Origin: Chrysemys picta bellii
Taxonomy: Eukaryota > Chordata > Testudines > Emydidae
Length of the DNA: 64,000 nucleotides
NCBI RefSeq assembly: GCF_011386835.1
Contig: NC_088791.1
Span: 33,330,998-33,394,997 of the forward strand
Direction: 5' to 3'
In this document: one piece after another, positions 45,346 to 58,200 of the stretch
Layout of the letters: each line of letters opens with the position of its first letter
How positions within the stretch are numbered: position 1 is the stretch's first letter
Notes under the pieces: generated by a model
What the model saw: the letters and a program-made list of their open reading frames with translations, nothing else
The model's database searches: none
What the model was told of the DNA's origin: nothing
Program-made: the position numbers and the translations under genes

Positions 45346-45690
45346 GACTAAACTATGTACATAATAGTTTTGTGCCTTTTGTTTCATAATAAATTTTATT
45401 TATATAACCCTTTTGCTGATTTTTAAAGTGTTACATAAACAGGACAGGTGAAATATCATGTCAAGCAACCATAAACACGTGAAAAGACCTAGGTTTACAA
45501 TTTATGATTAAAACTCTACTATCTACGCAATATACATAGACATAAAATGTAAAAACTTAAATATCTTAGAAACAGTAGCCAATCAGTTGTTTTAATTGTC
45601 ATATTTGAATTCAGCACATCAAAATACATAATAAATAGTACATTTTATCTCTGAAGCAGACGACTTCTCAAAAATTGTAGACCAGTGTAA
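45346..45690. other. Probable 3' part of the preceding repeat
   Basis: AT-rich sequence with CATAATAAATTTTATTTATA near 45387 that could be a poly(A) area. No gene. Confidence 0.35.
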
Positions 45691-45699
45691 TCTGCTTCT

Positions 45700-45960
45700 G
45701 CACTGATATAGCTTCCCTGAATCAGGTATTCTGGCACTGGAGGTTTGGTGCAAGCTCCTCAGACAGCTCTATGAAGGTCTGTTTCCTCATTCGGAAGTTG
45801 TGAAGCCACTGCTGGTCTTACTAGATTTCCAAAATGCCATGATTCCACCCCATTATGCTGATTCTCTGGTACCTGATGGGATAGTCCACCCAATGGCATA
45901 TGGCAATATTGGCATGCACCATATCTGTACCATGTGATTGACTGATTTGTTATTGGCCCT
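45700..45960 (-). pseudogene. PIF/Harbinger-like transposase fragment
   Basis: The minus strand at about 45729-45815 reads QWLHNFRMRKQTFIELSEEL, then APNLQ, the N-terminal motif of HARBI1-type DDE transposases (W..NFRM.K.TF.EL...L.P). Catalytic parts are absent. Together with the Myb/SANT-like relic at 37600 it suggests a past Harbinger presence, though 8 kb apart they are not clearly one element. Confidence 0.5.
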
Positions 45961-46377
45961 CACGCTCCACCACTGTCAGCTGCTGAAATGCCAGCTAGCA
46001 TTTCATCAGTCACCTACTCCACTCCATAATTATTTGTTCTGCACTAAGGAACAGAAGCTGAACCAGATCATAATTCCATTGCTCCATGTCTTGCCAGTTT
46101 GGCAGGGAATAACAGTGAAGGTTGATGTGATCAGGAACTGCAATCAGCAAATGTGTGAAAGTGGGGGAACACACATCAAAGCAGTTCTTAGAGTGTCCTC
46201 CTGTTTGAGCAGAACCCTGGGATACCGCCCCTGAAATGATAGTACTAACATCATATAACAGTGGCAGTGTGGATATGGCTATATGTGTGTACACAGTGCT
46301 ATACCCCATGTCCATCACAGCATAATGTGGACACTCTGTGTGGATATAGAAAGCATGTGCAACCTTGTGCATGGTCC
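45961..46377. other. Intergenic stretch, no gene seen
   Basis: The 120-codon antisense frame here has no recognised domain. Confidence 0.4.
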
Positions 46378-47170
46378 ATGTAGTGGTCCCTCAGGCTCAC
46401 GCTCAGAGGGAGGCCACTGTGTTGCTTCATCAGGCAATACTTAACAGTCTATGGCTCTGGCCCTTTAGCAGGCATGGCAGCAAGTGGTCCTTAGCCCAAG
46501 CTTCTGGGTTAGGGCAGGGGCAATTGCAGCCAGGGGCCCTGGCTCCCTGGGCAGGGCCGAGCAGGCTTTAGCTTACACCTCCTGGCTAAGGCAGCCAGCC
46601 AACACAGTTTAGGGCTCTGGACCTCTGGGCAGAGCAGGATTTGCCTAAGCCTCCTGGCTAAGGCAGCCAGCAAACAAACAGTCTTGGGCTCTGGCCCTCT
46701 GGTTGGGGCAAGCCACAAACAAAGCACAGGCCTTCTGGCCTAGCGGTGAGTAGGCTGCCACCTTAGGCATGGGGTTGGCAGCAGGAGGTAGGGGGATCTG
46801 GGCCCACCCTACTTCAGAGAGTCCCAGCCCAGGGTCTTAACAGTGGTAGATGGTCCTACCACAGGTTGAAGCCTATGGAGGCTTCCATAGTCCAAGGGTC
46901 CTCCGTCTCCTCAGGATAAACTGCGGACGGCAGTCCTGGCAACTTCTCTCCAAGGTCAGCCTCCTCCAAGGGCAGGGCACTGCAGAGCACAGGTTCAGCT
47001 CTAGAATTCTGCAGCAGCTCTGCCTCCATCCCCAGCTCCTGCTTAACTGAGCTGCAAGGCCTGCCTTTTCTACTTCCTGCTATGCCCCTCTGCTTCTGGA
47101 ACCTTCCACTTCTAAGGAAGAGTGTAGTGGTCCCTCAGGCCCAGAGGGAGGCCACTCTGCCTCACTACAA
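46378..47170. repeat. LTR-like repeat bracketed by a 30-40-bp direct repeat, with an internal minisatellite
   Basis: TAGTGGTCCCTCAGGC, then CAGAGGGAGGCCACT, occurs at 46381-46417 and again at 47126-47156. Between them, units of about 80 bp containing CCTCCTGGCTAAGGCAGCCAG (about 46579 and 46653) and GGGCTCTGG(A/C)CCTCTGG repeat. The frames inside are shadows. Probably an old retroviral LTR or satellite-like unit. Confidence 0.45.
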
Positions 47171-47219
47171 TCCAGTACTTGCTTATGTATGCTAGTGTAG
47201 ACATAGCTGTAGAGGGGGC

Positions 47220-48195
47220 AGTTTGGAATGCAGTGACTCAGAAAAGGACTTAAGAGTCATGTAAGATAATCAGTGAAAATGAGCTCCAGTGCAATAATGC
47301 GGCTAAGAGGGAATAAACACAATCTTGGGATGTTTAAAGTGGGGAATGCCAAATAGAAAAAGCTGTGATATTACCTCTCTATACTTCATTAAGGAGGTCA
47401 TTACTTCATTATTATGTCCAGTTCTAGTATCTGCACTGGAAAAAGTTTGTGGAAAAATTGGAAAATGTTCAGAAAAGAATTACAAGAACAATTTGAGGTT
47501 TGGAAAAACTGCTTTGCAGTGAGGGATTTTAGAAGCTCAATCTATTTAGTTAATCTAAGAGAAGGTTAAAAGGTGATTAATCAAAGCTTATAAGATTTAT
47601 GATAGCAGCAGGCTCTTTAATCTATCAAACAGAGGCATAACACGTTCTAATGGCTGGAAGCTAAGCCTAGATAAATTCAGAATACTGGAATACTTTTGTC
47701 AAGTTCTGGTGTCTACACTTCAAAAGGGATGTGGAAAAGTTGGAAAGGATTCAGAAAAGATATACAAGAATGAAACCTCATAGTGAGAAATGTAAGAAGC
47801 TCAATCTATTTAGCTAATCTAAGAGAAGATTAAGAGGAGGTTTGATCACACTAAGTATTTACCTGAAAAGACTTCTGATGGCAGATTGTTACTCTAGCAG
47901 ACAAAAGCATAACAAGAACTAGGAGTTTGGAAGTGGAAACTAGATTAATTCAGACTATAAGGTGCAATTTTTAATAGTGAGGGTAAATAATCATTGCAAC
48001 AGTTTACCAAGTTTTGTGGATTCTTCACCACTTGAAGTCTTTTAAAATTAAGAATTTTTTTTTCTAAAATAAGTGCTCTAGCTTAACCAAAAGAGGCTTG
48101 ATGTGAGAATTATACAGTGAAATTCTATGGACTCTGTTAGGCAAGGAGGTCAGACTAGATAGTCAATGATGTATTCTGACCTTAAAAAAAAAAAA
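47220..48195 (+). repeat. CR1 LINE 3' region, two overlapping worn copies
   Basis: GACTCAGAAAAGGACTTAAG, then TGTCCAGTTCTAGTATCTGC and AAAATTGGAAAATGTTCAG, is CR1 sense sequence. The same segment restarts near 47700 (TCTGGTGTCTACACTTC, AAAGTTGGAAAGGATTCAG) and ends in GTCAGACTAGATAGTCAATG and TATTCTGACCTT. So two copies or a duplication are present. No frame survives. Confidence 0.7.
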
Positions 48196-48399
48196 ACCAC
48201 TATGAAATATCCATTTAAGTTTTCAAAGAGATTTGAGAGATCAGAGCACTTTGCATGGTCAAGTGCTTTATAACCCATCAGACAAAAGACAGAACTCTGT
48301 TTATATTTATTGAGATATTTACTTTTACATGCAAACTGGCCTCAAAGTAGCCTCCAAAGAGCCACCTCTCTCTTTATCAATCTGGAAACTGTGGGGCAT

Positions 48400-49560
48400 G
48401 GCTTCATTAGCCTCTGCTAAAAATCTGAACGGATTGTAATCCCAAAATTGGACCTACGGCACCCTAATAATGGCCTGCCTATAACCGTAAACCAGTTGTC
48501 AAGTTGGCCTGTCTAAATGGGTAACAGGGGGTGGCCTGCCCTAGAGGAATTACCCAGGTTTTACAAGGGAGTTTGTCTCTAACCCTCAGAGGACTCCCCA
48601 GAACGGACTAGTTCTGTTAACCTGTGGGAGGACACAGGATACAGCCCTACGCTCAAAGGATTGACACTCACAAAGTAATTCTTTGAAAACAAAACAACAT
48701 TTATTTAAACATAATAAGTTACAGTGCACCTAATCAAGAAAGAATACAGTGTAACATAACACAAGCTACATAATATAATGCAATATTTCACTGCATACAA
48801 TAAGAGGGTGCAACATACCACATAAATCATATAATGGAATATAATGCTGCATAATACAGTACTTACATTGTGGTAGATTTAAGCCTTAAACATTACAATA
48901 TTTATACATTAAATAGCAAACCTTAAACATTACTGAGTGGTGACATTCTACAAGTGTTGATCAGTCACTTGTAGAATGCATGCGGTGATCTTAAAATCCA
49001 TTCATATGCAGGCATCCAGCTTTACTGACAATTACACCCAGCTATTCCTTATAATTAAAATAATTATACTTTTATTCTTCTTAAATTGGTCTGTTTCAGC
49101 TAAACTCCTTCTGTTCTGTCAGGTTTAGTAATTTCAGCTTTGTTTCTTTGTCTGCTTCTGACCTCGCTCTCTGCTTCGCTTTCCACTGTCCTCACTCTGA
49201 TGCACCTTCCTCGGTCAGCTCTCATCTGCAGCCACCGCTCACCCACACTGAAGATAGTCAGCTCTGCCTTATATATGATTTTTTGACCCTTTCTGATTGG
49301 TTTCTCTCTCAGGCCAGTTATTAGCATACCTGTTTGGCCAATCAGGTTTGAAACCTGGACCTGTTTGAAAACCTGCCTCTTATCTGACTGACCCCTCCCT
49401 TCAGATATTTGAAGTGAACGTAATCTCAACCTAGTGAGCTATACTTCACCTCAGTTACAGGTCTGCTATTCGTCAATTCACCTCACACCACCATTTTGAT
49501 TTCCTGAGGTAAAATCATTGCAGCTGCCATTTTGGATTTCTAACTAATCCTGCTTTAAAC
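48400..49560 (-). repeat. Probable antisense LTR
   Basis: Plus-strand TTTATTTAAAC (48699) gives a reverse poly(A)-type signal and CTTATATATGA (49268) a reverse TATA box, in a spacing that suits an LTR read on the minus strand. Target duplications were not found. Confidence 0.35.
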
Positions 49561-51117
49561 TATCACTATTTAATATTTGTGAAAAGCCTTAAATCTATAA
49601 CTAATTACATTTTTATGCATGTCAAACATGATACTATCACCACTTTTGTTAAGCTAATTGGGGCAGGTAAAATTCTAGATATTTCTCTCCCTCTGCCTGC
49701 TTCCAGATGCGTGGCACAGTGCTACCTCTGGTGCTCATTTCTTTACATGGGATTTAGAACAGCTTAGAAACTCTTTTGTATCAAGATGTATAAACACTGA
49801 TTTGATTTCCCATATAACTTTATTATACATTTTTTTTAAGACTTGGTTATGATTATATTCACACTAAGACCTGAAATACCTATATTTCTGATTTAAAGCC
49901 CACTTTCTTTGCATTAAAATTTTAGCAAGAAATGAGTTGTCACCTTCATCACCATGAACATGGGAATTTCATACACAAAGGCATGATTCCCCATATATGT
50001 ACTTTCAAAATGTTACTTTTTTATAACTTTGGTTTTAAATTTTAAATTAGTTTTATGCTTATAAGCTTGATGTTTCCTATCCAAATTCTTCTCTTCACTT
50101 TCCACCCACATCAAAGAATGTGATGACTTTGAAAGTGTCCAACTTTTCCTTAACTAATTATTTAAAAAGTCAACTTCCACAAATCCACCACCTGCAAGGG
50201 AGATATTGTTAAATTATTAAGGAATGAAACTGATCTGTGCTGTATGAGACAGAGAAAAACATGATCCCTGTCCCTAGGTTCTTACAATCAAGGGGCCCAA
50301 TCTGACAAGGCATTTAGTACCTTTCTTTAGGTGCTGAAGTCGCAAGTCTGAGATTTTCATTATGTTGAAAAGATGAAAACTCCAGAAAAAAAAAAATCTG
50401 TGTTGCTACCTAGTTAAGGCTATCAAGTGCATTTTATTTAGTGGTTCCTTCATATTTAGGCAATCCGTCAATGTCTTTCCCCAAGAGGCTGTAGAATCAA
50501 AATCCAATGACAATTATTTCACTCCCTTAATCATGAACTTTAATGTTTATTAAATATGCATTTTAAAAAATATCCTGGATACATGAATAGTTTGCTGTGA
50601 ATACCTGAAATGCTAGATTAATCTACCCAGTTCTAGTAGAGTTTAATTGTAGAACATATTGTTGCACTGGCATAAGATATGATATATTGGCATTTCATCC
50701 CATTGTTTCATTGTGCTAATTTTAGCTTTCAGTAGTCAAGCAGGGGAACTCCATAAAAACACTATGAAAATGCATTTTTAAAATTCTAGCCCTGCCTGCT
50801 ACAATAAAGCCAGAACTGCAATTTCAATAAAACAACTCAGGAGCATTTAATTCTTTCCCCATTTTGGGTCTGCTACCTTATTGCATCTATTCAGTTACCT
50901 AATAAATGTCCGGTCCTGTAAACCCTCACATGATCTTCATAGTGCACAGAAACTCCAAAATATAAATGATTGGAGCAAGTACGCTGGAATAGACATATAT
51001 AATGCTGTCAACATTTTTGTTGTTGTTATCAAATGAAAATTCACCATCCAAGTCTCTTTTCTTTATCTACAACAAGGCAGGAAAGGAGAGATGAAGAAAA
51101 GGAGTTGATTTGATTGT
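49561..51117. other. Intergenic stretch, no gene seen
   Basis: AT-rich. No exon, RNA gene or known repeat was recognised. Confidence 0.5.
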
Positions 51118-51123
51118 GTAGTA

Positions 51124-51892
51124 TGACAAAGCTCCAAGCCTGTATTAGTGGGTCCTGCGCTTCCTGGCAGATATAGTGGCCTCAGAAGCTCACTGAGGCC
51201 CTCAATATGACTTCTCTTTCCCAGTAAGGTGGCAAAGGTTACAGATTATTGAGTTACTTTCATCACAGGCCTGTATGGGAGGTGGAATACCTACAGTCTC
51301 TGTTGCTCCTTAGAGCTCCTTAGGCACAGTTTCATCTCCTGCCTGAATCCAAGTCTGTTTCCCCTTTCAAAGGGATCTCTATAGATCATGGGAGGGGGAG
51401 AAAAGGGGGGAACCCAGGCCCACCATCTACTCCATGTTCCAACCCAGGGACCCTAATGATAGCAGCTGTTAGCAGCTTCCCTCCTCCACTAACGCTGCTT
51501 TGATTCCCTGGGCCACTTCCCCATACTCCCCTTTTCCAAGCTTCACCCTTACCTCAGGGTACAGTAATGCATCCTTTCCTCCAGCTCCTTTCACCTGGGA
51601 TCCTCTCAAGAGAACTGGAAAGGAAAGCTTCTAAAGCAGTATAAGTGGGACCTTAATTGATTCCAGCTGTCTCCATTAGCCTAACAGTCTTACCAGACCC
51701 TCCGTCAGTTAATTGAGGTCAGGTGCTGGCATTAGCCTAACGACCTTAACTGGCTAAATTGGCGTCAGGTGTCTTGATTGGCCTGGAGTAGCCCTTGGTT
51801 GGCTATCCAGGGAACAGGGACCTGCTCATTCTGAGGCTTATATACCTGCCTTCCACTACCCTCTTATATCCTTCTGGCCTGAGCCTGTCACA
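51124..51892 (-). mobile_element. Probable solo LTR, antisense
   Basis: On the plus strand the unit runs TGACAAAGCTCC to GCCTGTCACA, so on the minus strand it starts TGTGACAGGC. The flanks share GTAG (51118-51121 and 51893-51896). A reverse TATA-like CTTATATACC lies near 51838. No genes inside. Confidence 0.5.
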
Positions 51893-52660
51893 GTAGCTAT
51901 ACATACATTTTCAGCCTGGAGAATGAAACCATTGCATAAGCACTAGATCACTTTCTGGGGTTCAACCTGCCATGCCTGGGAAAGGTTCTTCATTGCATTA
52001 TGACATGAAATCAATATGCTGAAAAAGTCAGGAAGGAGATCATGAAAGAGCAAGACATTGTAGCTACAAAGGTTATGTTTATTCAGTTTGGTATTTAAGA
52101 CATTAGGCAGAGAGAAGCTGTAAATGAAAATGAAACAAAATTCTTTACCATTCAAGTGTGTATGGCAAAATAGACTGTTTAATAACCTTTTAATGCTTTT
52201 GTCAAGATGGATGTGCATGGATTTGAAGATCTTGTATTCTGTACAGTAATCACTTCAATGAAGTGCTTAGAGAATCACGTTTTAGCAATATTTCTATCAT
52301 AACTGTAATGCACAAAGTGATGCACAACTAGGGAATGTTAGGTTTTAGATATTTACAAAGGGTTTTTTACTACATTTCAAAGCATTTTAGCTTAGAAATA
52401 TCCACTGATTTTAAATGCTGTCATGGAGATCAAAACTCATGCAACGTGTTGAAAATGTAGAGTTCACTGCAGTAAGAGAGTAGGGTGTCTTAATTGGATA
52501 TGTCCACTTGGGCCTCATCATGGAGCGCATCTACACAGGTCCCATTTTTGTTGTAATCAGTGTATTGAGACTATAGTATTAGCATGTTAAGGAATCATTA
52601 ATCAGGTGATTTCACAAACATTAACCCTTGTGTATAGATTTTTGTATTATGTTTGCTAAA
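51893..52660. other. Intergenic stretch, no gene seen
   Basis: No recognised element. Confidence 0.5.
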
Positions 52661-52850
52661 TTCTTCTCTTAGTGACACCAGTGTGACCCTTTTGTAGTCA
52701 ATGGAATCACATTGGTATACTTTAGAGTGAAATTTGGCCATATATAGCCAGATTCGGCTCTCAATTATACTGGTTTGAATTTTCAGTAACTCTTTTTGGC
52801 CTCAGTGGAGTAACTTGATTTTAGAACTGTATCTGAAAAAAGAATCTATC
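52660..52850. repeat. Worn palindromic MITE copies
   Basis: GTGACACCAGTGTGACCC, then GTAGTCAATGGAATCACA and GTGAAATTTGGCC, followed by CAGATTCGGCTCTCAATTAT, recall the GGACCAAATTCTC family at 13325-13418. Two adjoining copies may be present. Confidence 0.35.
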
Positions 52851-52918
52851 CCATTTTAATTTATGTTCAAAATGGAGCTTGGTCCTATCATTACTATACA
52901 CACACCACCTGGGCCAAT

Positions 52919-53478
52919 TAGGGTGACCACGCTAATCATTTCAAGTCCCAGTCCCGGGTTGAATGACTCCAGGACAGCATTTGTCCCTGATTCCCCTGCG
53001 GCACCGCTCTGTGCCTGCCTGAGACTCACGGGTGGCACCAACCTCTTCCTGGTGAGGGGGACTGAGGTGGGCCTTTAACCCCACCTCACCATGAGACCCT
53101 TCCCCCTGCTCCTCCTCTTCCCCTCAAGGCTCCACCCCTGGCCAGGCTGAAAGTTGGAGCTAGGCAGTAGTGAGAGCCACCCAGGGAGTCCTGGCCAGTT
53201 TGGGGAGCCCTGGAGTCTTGGCCCCTCCACGTTCTCTGGGGGGGTGTGGGGACACAGGTTTGGGGACTGATTTTGGGTCCCCTGGCTCCCCACTCATGGT
53301 AGGTGGTGGGCTTGGGACTCCCCACAGTGGCCTGAGCTCTCTCGGCGGCTCTTACCATTGCCCGGCTCTGGCTTCTGGCCTGACCAGGGGGCAGGGCCAC
53401 AGGGAAGAGGAGGAGCAGGGGTGGGGCCACAGATTGGGGTGTTTCACATTTTTGCATTTTGAAAAAGTGGTCACCCTA
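52919..53478. mobile_element. Non-autonomous hAT element with clear target duplication
   Basis: The terminal repeats TAGGGTGACCA (left) and TGGTCACCCTA (right) are perfect inverted copies. The 8-bp flanks GGGCCAAT (52911-52918) and GGGCCCAT (53479-53486) match at seven of eight positions, which fits the hAT superfamily. The GC-rich interior has no transposase, and its frames on both strands are not genes. Confidence 0.8.
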
Positions 53479-53854
53479 GGGCCCATACTATAATAATCTT
53501 ATGTAGCTAACGATCTGTGCTATGTCTGATGTGCTTGATTCAAATCATATGAGGTGTTATATTGTGTGCATTTAAGGATTATTTTAATCCATCTGATGGT
53601 TTGGAACATTAACTCTCAATTAAGTTTTATCATGAAAATTGAAGAAAATGTAATTTTCTACTCATTGATTTTTAGAGACAAAACAGTATATGGTACAAAC
53701 TTGTACAAGAATGAGTATGTACTGGATGTGTACCTAAAATTGGACTTAGAAAAAAACATTCATAATAAGAACATAGTTATAAAGATTGTTAAAATATGCA
53801 GAAAACTGCATGGAGAGCAAAATAAACTGAAATGAAACAGTGATTCTAACTGAA

Positions 53855-54048
53855 ATACAGCATAGATCAACAATTTACTAAGGGTTGTGGTAGATTCTTT
53901 ATCACTGATCATTTTAAAATCAAGATTGGATGTTTGTCTAAAAGATATGCTTTAGGTATTATTTTGGGGGACGTTCTTTCCCCTATGTTATACAGGATAT
54001 CATGCTAGATGGTCACAATGGTCCCTTCTGGCCTTGGAATCTATGAAA
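53855..54048 (+). repeat. CR1 LINE 3' end, sense
   Basis: GTGGTAGATTCTTTATCACT, AAAATCAAGATTGGATG, GATGGTCACAATGGTCCC and TTCTGGCCTTGGAATCTATG are the CR1 3'-terminal coding and untranslated signature. Confidence 0.75.
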
Positions 54049-54249
54049 AGCCTACATAGACCTAAAATGAGAAATAAGAATCAAACAGTAAAACTAAAGC
54101 CAGAAAGGATCCTCTTTGCATTATTACTCAGGTGGCACAAAGGGGCTGTAATCTAGCTGCAAATTACCAGCACAGAATCCCCCTGGTGTAGGGTTGCTTC
54201 CTGCTGGGGTATCTGTGCCACTTTAGGCCCCATGGAGGGTCAGAGAGAG

Positions 54250-55066
54250 TGTCAGGACTGAGATCCCCACTTTGAACTTTAGGGTACAAATGTAGGGGCC
54301 TGCATAAAAACTTCTAAGCTTAATTACCAGCTTAGCTCTGGTTCGGCTGCCACCATTTTCAATGGATTCCCTCCCTGGGAAACCTTGAAAAAACCTTCAC
54401 CAAATCCCTGGTGAAAACAAATCCAACCCCTTGGATTTAAAACAAGGGGAAATTAACCATTCCCCTCCTTCCTCCCACCAACTCCTGGTGAATCAAGATC
54501 CAAAACCCCTTTGGATCTAAAACAAGGAAAAAATCAATCAGGTTCTTAAAAAGAAGGTTTTTAATTAAAGAAAAAGGTAAAAATCATCTCTGTAAAATCA
54601 GTATGGAAATCAACCTTACAGGGTAATCAAACTTAAAGAGCTCAGAGGACTCCCCTCTAGTCTCAGGTTCAAAGTACAGCAAACAAAGAGAAACACTCTA
54701 GTAAAAGGTACATTTACAAGTTGAGAAAACAAAGGAAAACTAACACGCCTTGCCTGGCTATTTACTTACAAGTTTGAAATAGGAGAGACTTGCTTAGAAA
54801 GATGTGGAGAACCTGGATTGATGTCTGGTCCCTCTCAGTCCCCGAGAACGAACACTCTCCCAAACAAAGAACACAAACAAAAGCCTTCCCCCCCCCAAGA
54901 TTTGAAAGTATCTTGTCCCCTTATTGGTCCTTTAGGTCAGATGCCAGCCAGGTTACCTGAGCTTCTTAACCCTTTACAGGGAAAAGGATTTTGGAGTCTC
55001 TGGCCAGGAGGGATTTATAGTACTGTACACAGGACAGCTATTACCCTTCCCTTTATAGTTATGACA
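54250..55066 (-). repeat. Gypsy 3' LTR
   Basis: Begins (minus strand) TGTCATAACTATAAAGGG and ends CAGTCCTGACA. It matches 60367-61183 at a constant offset of 6117 with no difference that I could see. A variant poly(A) signal ATTAAA (minus strand, 54560-54565) is the best candidate for 3' processing. Confidence 0.93.
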
Positions 55067-55079
55067 CGCCCCCCAAATC
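55067..55079 (-). promoter_or_regulatory. Polypurine tract of the gypsy element
   Basis: On the minus strand GATTTGGGGGGCG directly precedes the 3' LTR. A G-run of this kind resists RNase H and primes plus-strand DNA synthesis. Position and composition fit. Activity is inferred. Confidence 0.7.
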
Positions 55080-55227
55080 ACAGATAGTGTTGGATGTTCG
55101 GTTCCACACTGGCTGTGATTTCTTCCTGGAGTTCTAGGAGAAAACAGAGTTAATAAGACACATGTACCTTTAGACATACTACTGATTATATAAAAACTAA
55201 CAATATGTTTCATTCCAAGAACAATTG

Positions 55228-58200
55228 TTAACCAGTTAACTCTGGGAAACTTTCCCGGGAAAGTGCATCAGCCACTTTGTTAGAAGCTCCCGAAATGTGT
55301 TGTATTTCAAAATCAAAATCTTGGAGAGCTAAACTCCACCGAAGAAGTTTTTTGTTATTTCCCTTGGCGGTATGAAGCCACTGTAGCGCAGCATGGTCTG
55401 TTTGTAGTTGGAAACGCCGTCCCCAAACATATGGGCGTAGCTTTTCCAGCGCGTACACAATGGCGTAGCATTCCTTTTCACTGATTGACCAATGGCTTTC
55501 CCTCTCAGACAGTTTCTTACTGAGAAACACGACAGGATGGAATTCTTGATCCGGTCCTTCCTGCATTAAAACTGCTCCCACGCCTCGCTCGGACGCATCT
55601 GTGGTTACTAGGAACGGTTTGTCAAAGTCTGGGGCCCTTAGCACAGGGTCAGACATGAGTGTTGCCTTAAGCTGGTTAAAGGCCTTTTGACACTTATCAG
55701 TCCACTGAACTGCATTTGGCTGTTTCTTTCTGGTTAGGTCTGTCAGCGGGGCGGCGATTTGGCTGTAGTGGGGTACAAATCGCCTATAATATCCAGCCAA
55801 CCCTAAGAAGGATTGGACCTGTTTCTTAGACTTTGGAACCGGCCACTTTTGGATAGCATCCACTTTGGCCTGTAGGGGATTTATAGTTCCTTGACCCACC
55901 TGGTGCCCCAGGTAAGTCACTCTGTTTTGGCCTATTTGACACTTTTTAGCCTTAACAGTTAGTCCTGCCTGCTGGATGCGCTCGAAAACTTTTTCCAGGT
56001 GCTCCATGTGCTCTGCCCATGAATCAGAAAAAATGGCCATATCATCGAGGTAGGCAACTGCAGATTCTCCCAATCCCGCTAGGAGACCATCTACAAGTCT
56101 TTGGAAGGTGGCGGGTGCATTTCGCAACCCGAAAGGAAGTACATTGAATTCATACACCCCTGCCTGGGTGACGAAGGCTGACCTTTCCTTAGCGGGTTCA
56201 TCTAGTGGTACTTGCCAGTACCCCTTGGTTAAGTCCAAAGTAGAGATGAATTGGGCATGTCCCAATTTCTCCAATAGCTCATCTGTGCGTGGCATTGGAT
56301 AGTTGTCAGGACGAGTTACAGCATTTAGCTTACGGTAGTCCACGCAAAACCGTATTTCCCCATCTGGTTTGGGAACTAGAACCACTGGAGATGCCCATGC
56401 ACTCTTAGAGGGGCGGATTATACCCATCTGTAGCATGTCCTGGATCTCCCTTTGTATAGCCGTTTTGGCATGAGGTGACTCCCGGTAGGGTGGGGTTCTA
56501 ATAGGGTGAGCATTACCTGTGTCAATGGAGTGGTATGCCCGTTCGGTCCATCCTGGAGTGGCTGAGAAAATTGGTGCAAAGCTTGTGCACAGCTCCTTGA
56601 TCTGCTGTCGCTGCAGACGTCCAAGGGTCGTGGAGAGGTTCACCTCTTCCACGCCACCATCCTTTTTTCCTTCGTAGTAGACACCTTCAGGCCACTCCGC
56701 ATCATCTGTTTCCTGGGCTGTAAACTGGCAAACGTTTAATTCTCTGGAATAAAAGGGCTTAAGAGAATTAACATGGTATACCTTAGGCTTTATGTTGGAG
56801 GTGGGGGAGGCTATGAGATAGTTAACAGCTCCTAGGCGCTCCTGGACCGTGAATGGTCCTTCCCACGACGCTTCCATTTTATGGGCCTGGAGCGCCTTTA
56901 AGACCATGACTTGGTCTCCTACCTTGAAGGACCGTTCTCTGGAATGTTTATCATACCAGGCCTTTTGCTCTTCCTGAGCATCCTTTAGGTTTTCTTTAGC
57001 AAGGGCCAAAGAATGTCGGAGGGTGTTTTGTAGGTTGCTTACAAAGTCTAGAATGTTTGTTCCTGGAGAAGGCGTAAACCCCTCCCATTGCTGCTTCACC
57101 AACTGTAATGGCCCCTTAACCTCACGGCCATACACAAGTTCAAATGGTGAAAACCCTAAACTGGGATGTGGTACAGCCCTGTAGGCAAAAAGCAACTGCT
57201 GCAACACGAGGTCCCAATCATTGGAGTGTTCATTTACAAATTTACGTATCATGGCCCCCAAAGTTCCATTAAACCTCTCCACCAGGCCATTGGTTTCATG
57301 GTGGTAAGGGGTGGCAACCAAGTGATTCACCCCATGAGCTTCCCACAGGCTTTCCATGGTTCCTGCCAGGAAGTTAGTTCCCGAATCTGTAAGGATGTCG
57401 GAGGGCCAACCTACCCTGGCAAAAATGTCTGTTAATGCCTGGCACACACTTTTAGCCCTGGTGTTGCTTAAGGGTACTGCTTCCGGCCATCGGGTAGCAA
57501 AATCCATGAAAGTCAGTACGTACTGCTTTCCTCTGGGTGTCTTCTTTGGGAAAGGACCCAGAATATCCACAGCTACGCGCTGAAATGGGACCTCAATTAT
57601 GGGTAGTGGCTGGAGAGGGGCTTTAACCTGGTCTTGGGGTTTTCCCACTCGTTGGCACACCTCACAAGACCGGACATAATTAGCAACGTCCTTGCCCATT
57701 CCCTCCCAGTGGAAGGACTTCCCCAACCGGTCTTTGGTTCTGTTCACCCCAGAATGGCCACTGGGATGATCATGGGCTAAGCTCAAGAGCTTTACCCGAT
57801 ACTTAGTGGGAACTACCAACTGCCTTTGAGGATGCCAGTCTTCCTGGTGCCCACCCGAAAGAGTCTCCTTGTATAAAAGTCCTTGTTCTACAACAAACCG
57901 GGATCGGTTAGAAGAGCTGAGAGGCGGTGGGGTGCTCCGCGCCGCCGCCCAAGCTTTCTGAAGGTTGTCATCTGCTTCCTGCTCGGCCTGGAACTGTTCC
58001 CTTGATGCTGGAGACATCAGTTCCTCCTTGGACTGTGGACTGGGGCTTGGTCCCTCTGGAAGCGATGCAGGTGCTGGGGCTGTTTCCATTGACTGTGAAC
58101 CGCTGTCCGCTGGAGCACTATGTGGTAACTCAGGCTCTGGCTGAGCCTCTTGGGTAGGGTTATCTGCTGCTTCTGCCAATTCAGGCTCGCTGGTGCCCTC

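Noticed and set aside
46540..46720. CRISPR-like direct repeats
   Set aside because: Diverged minisatellite units in a vertebrate repeat. No regular spacers.
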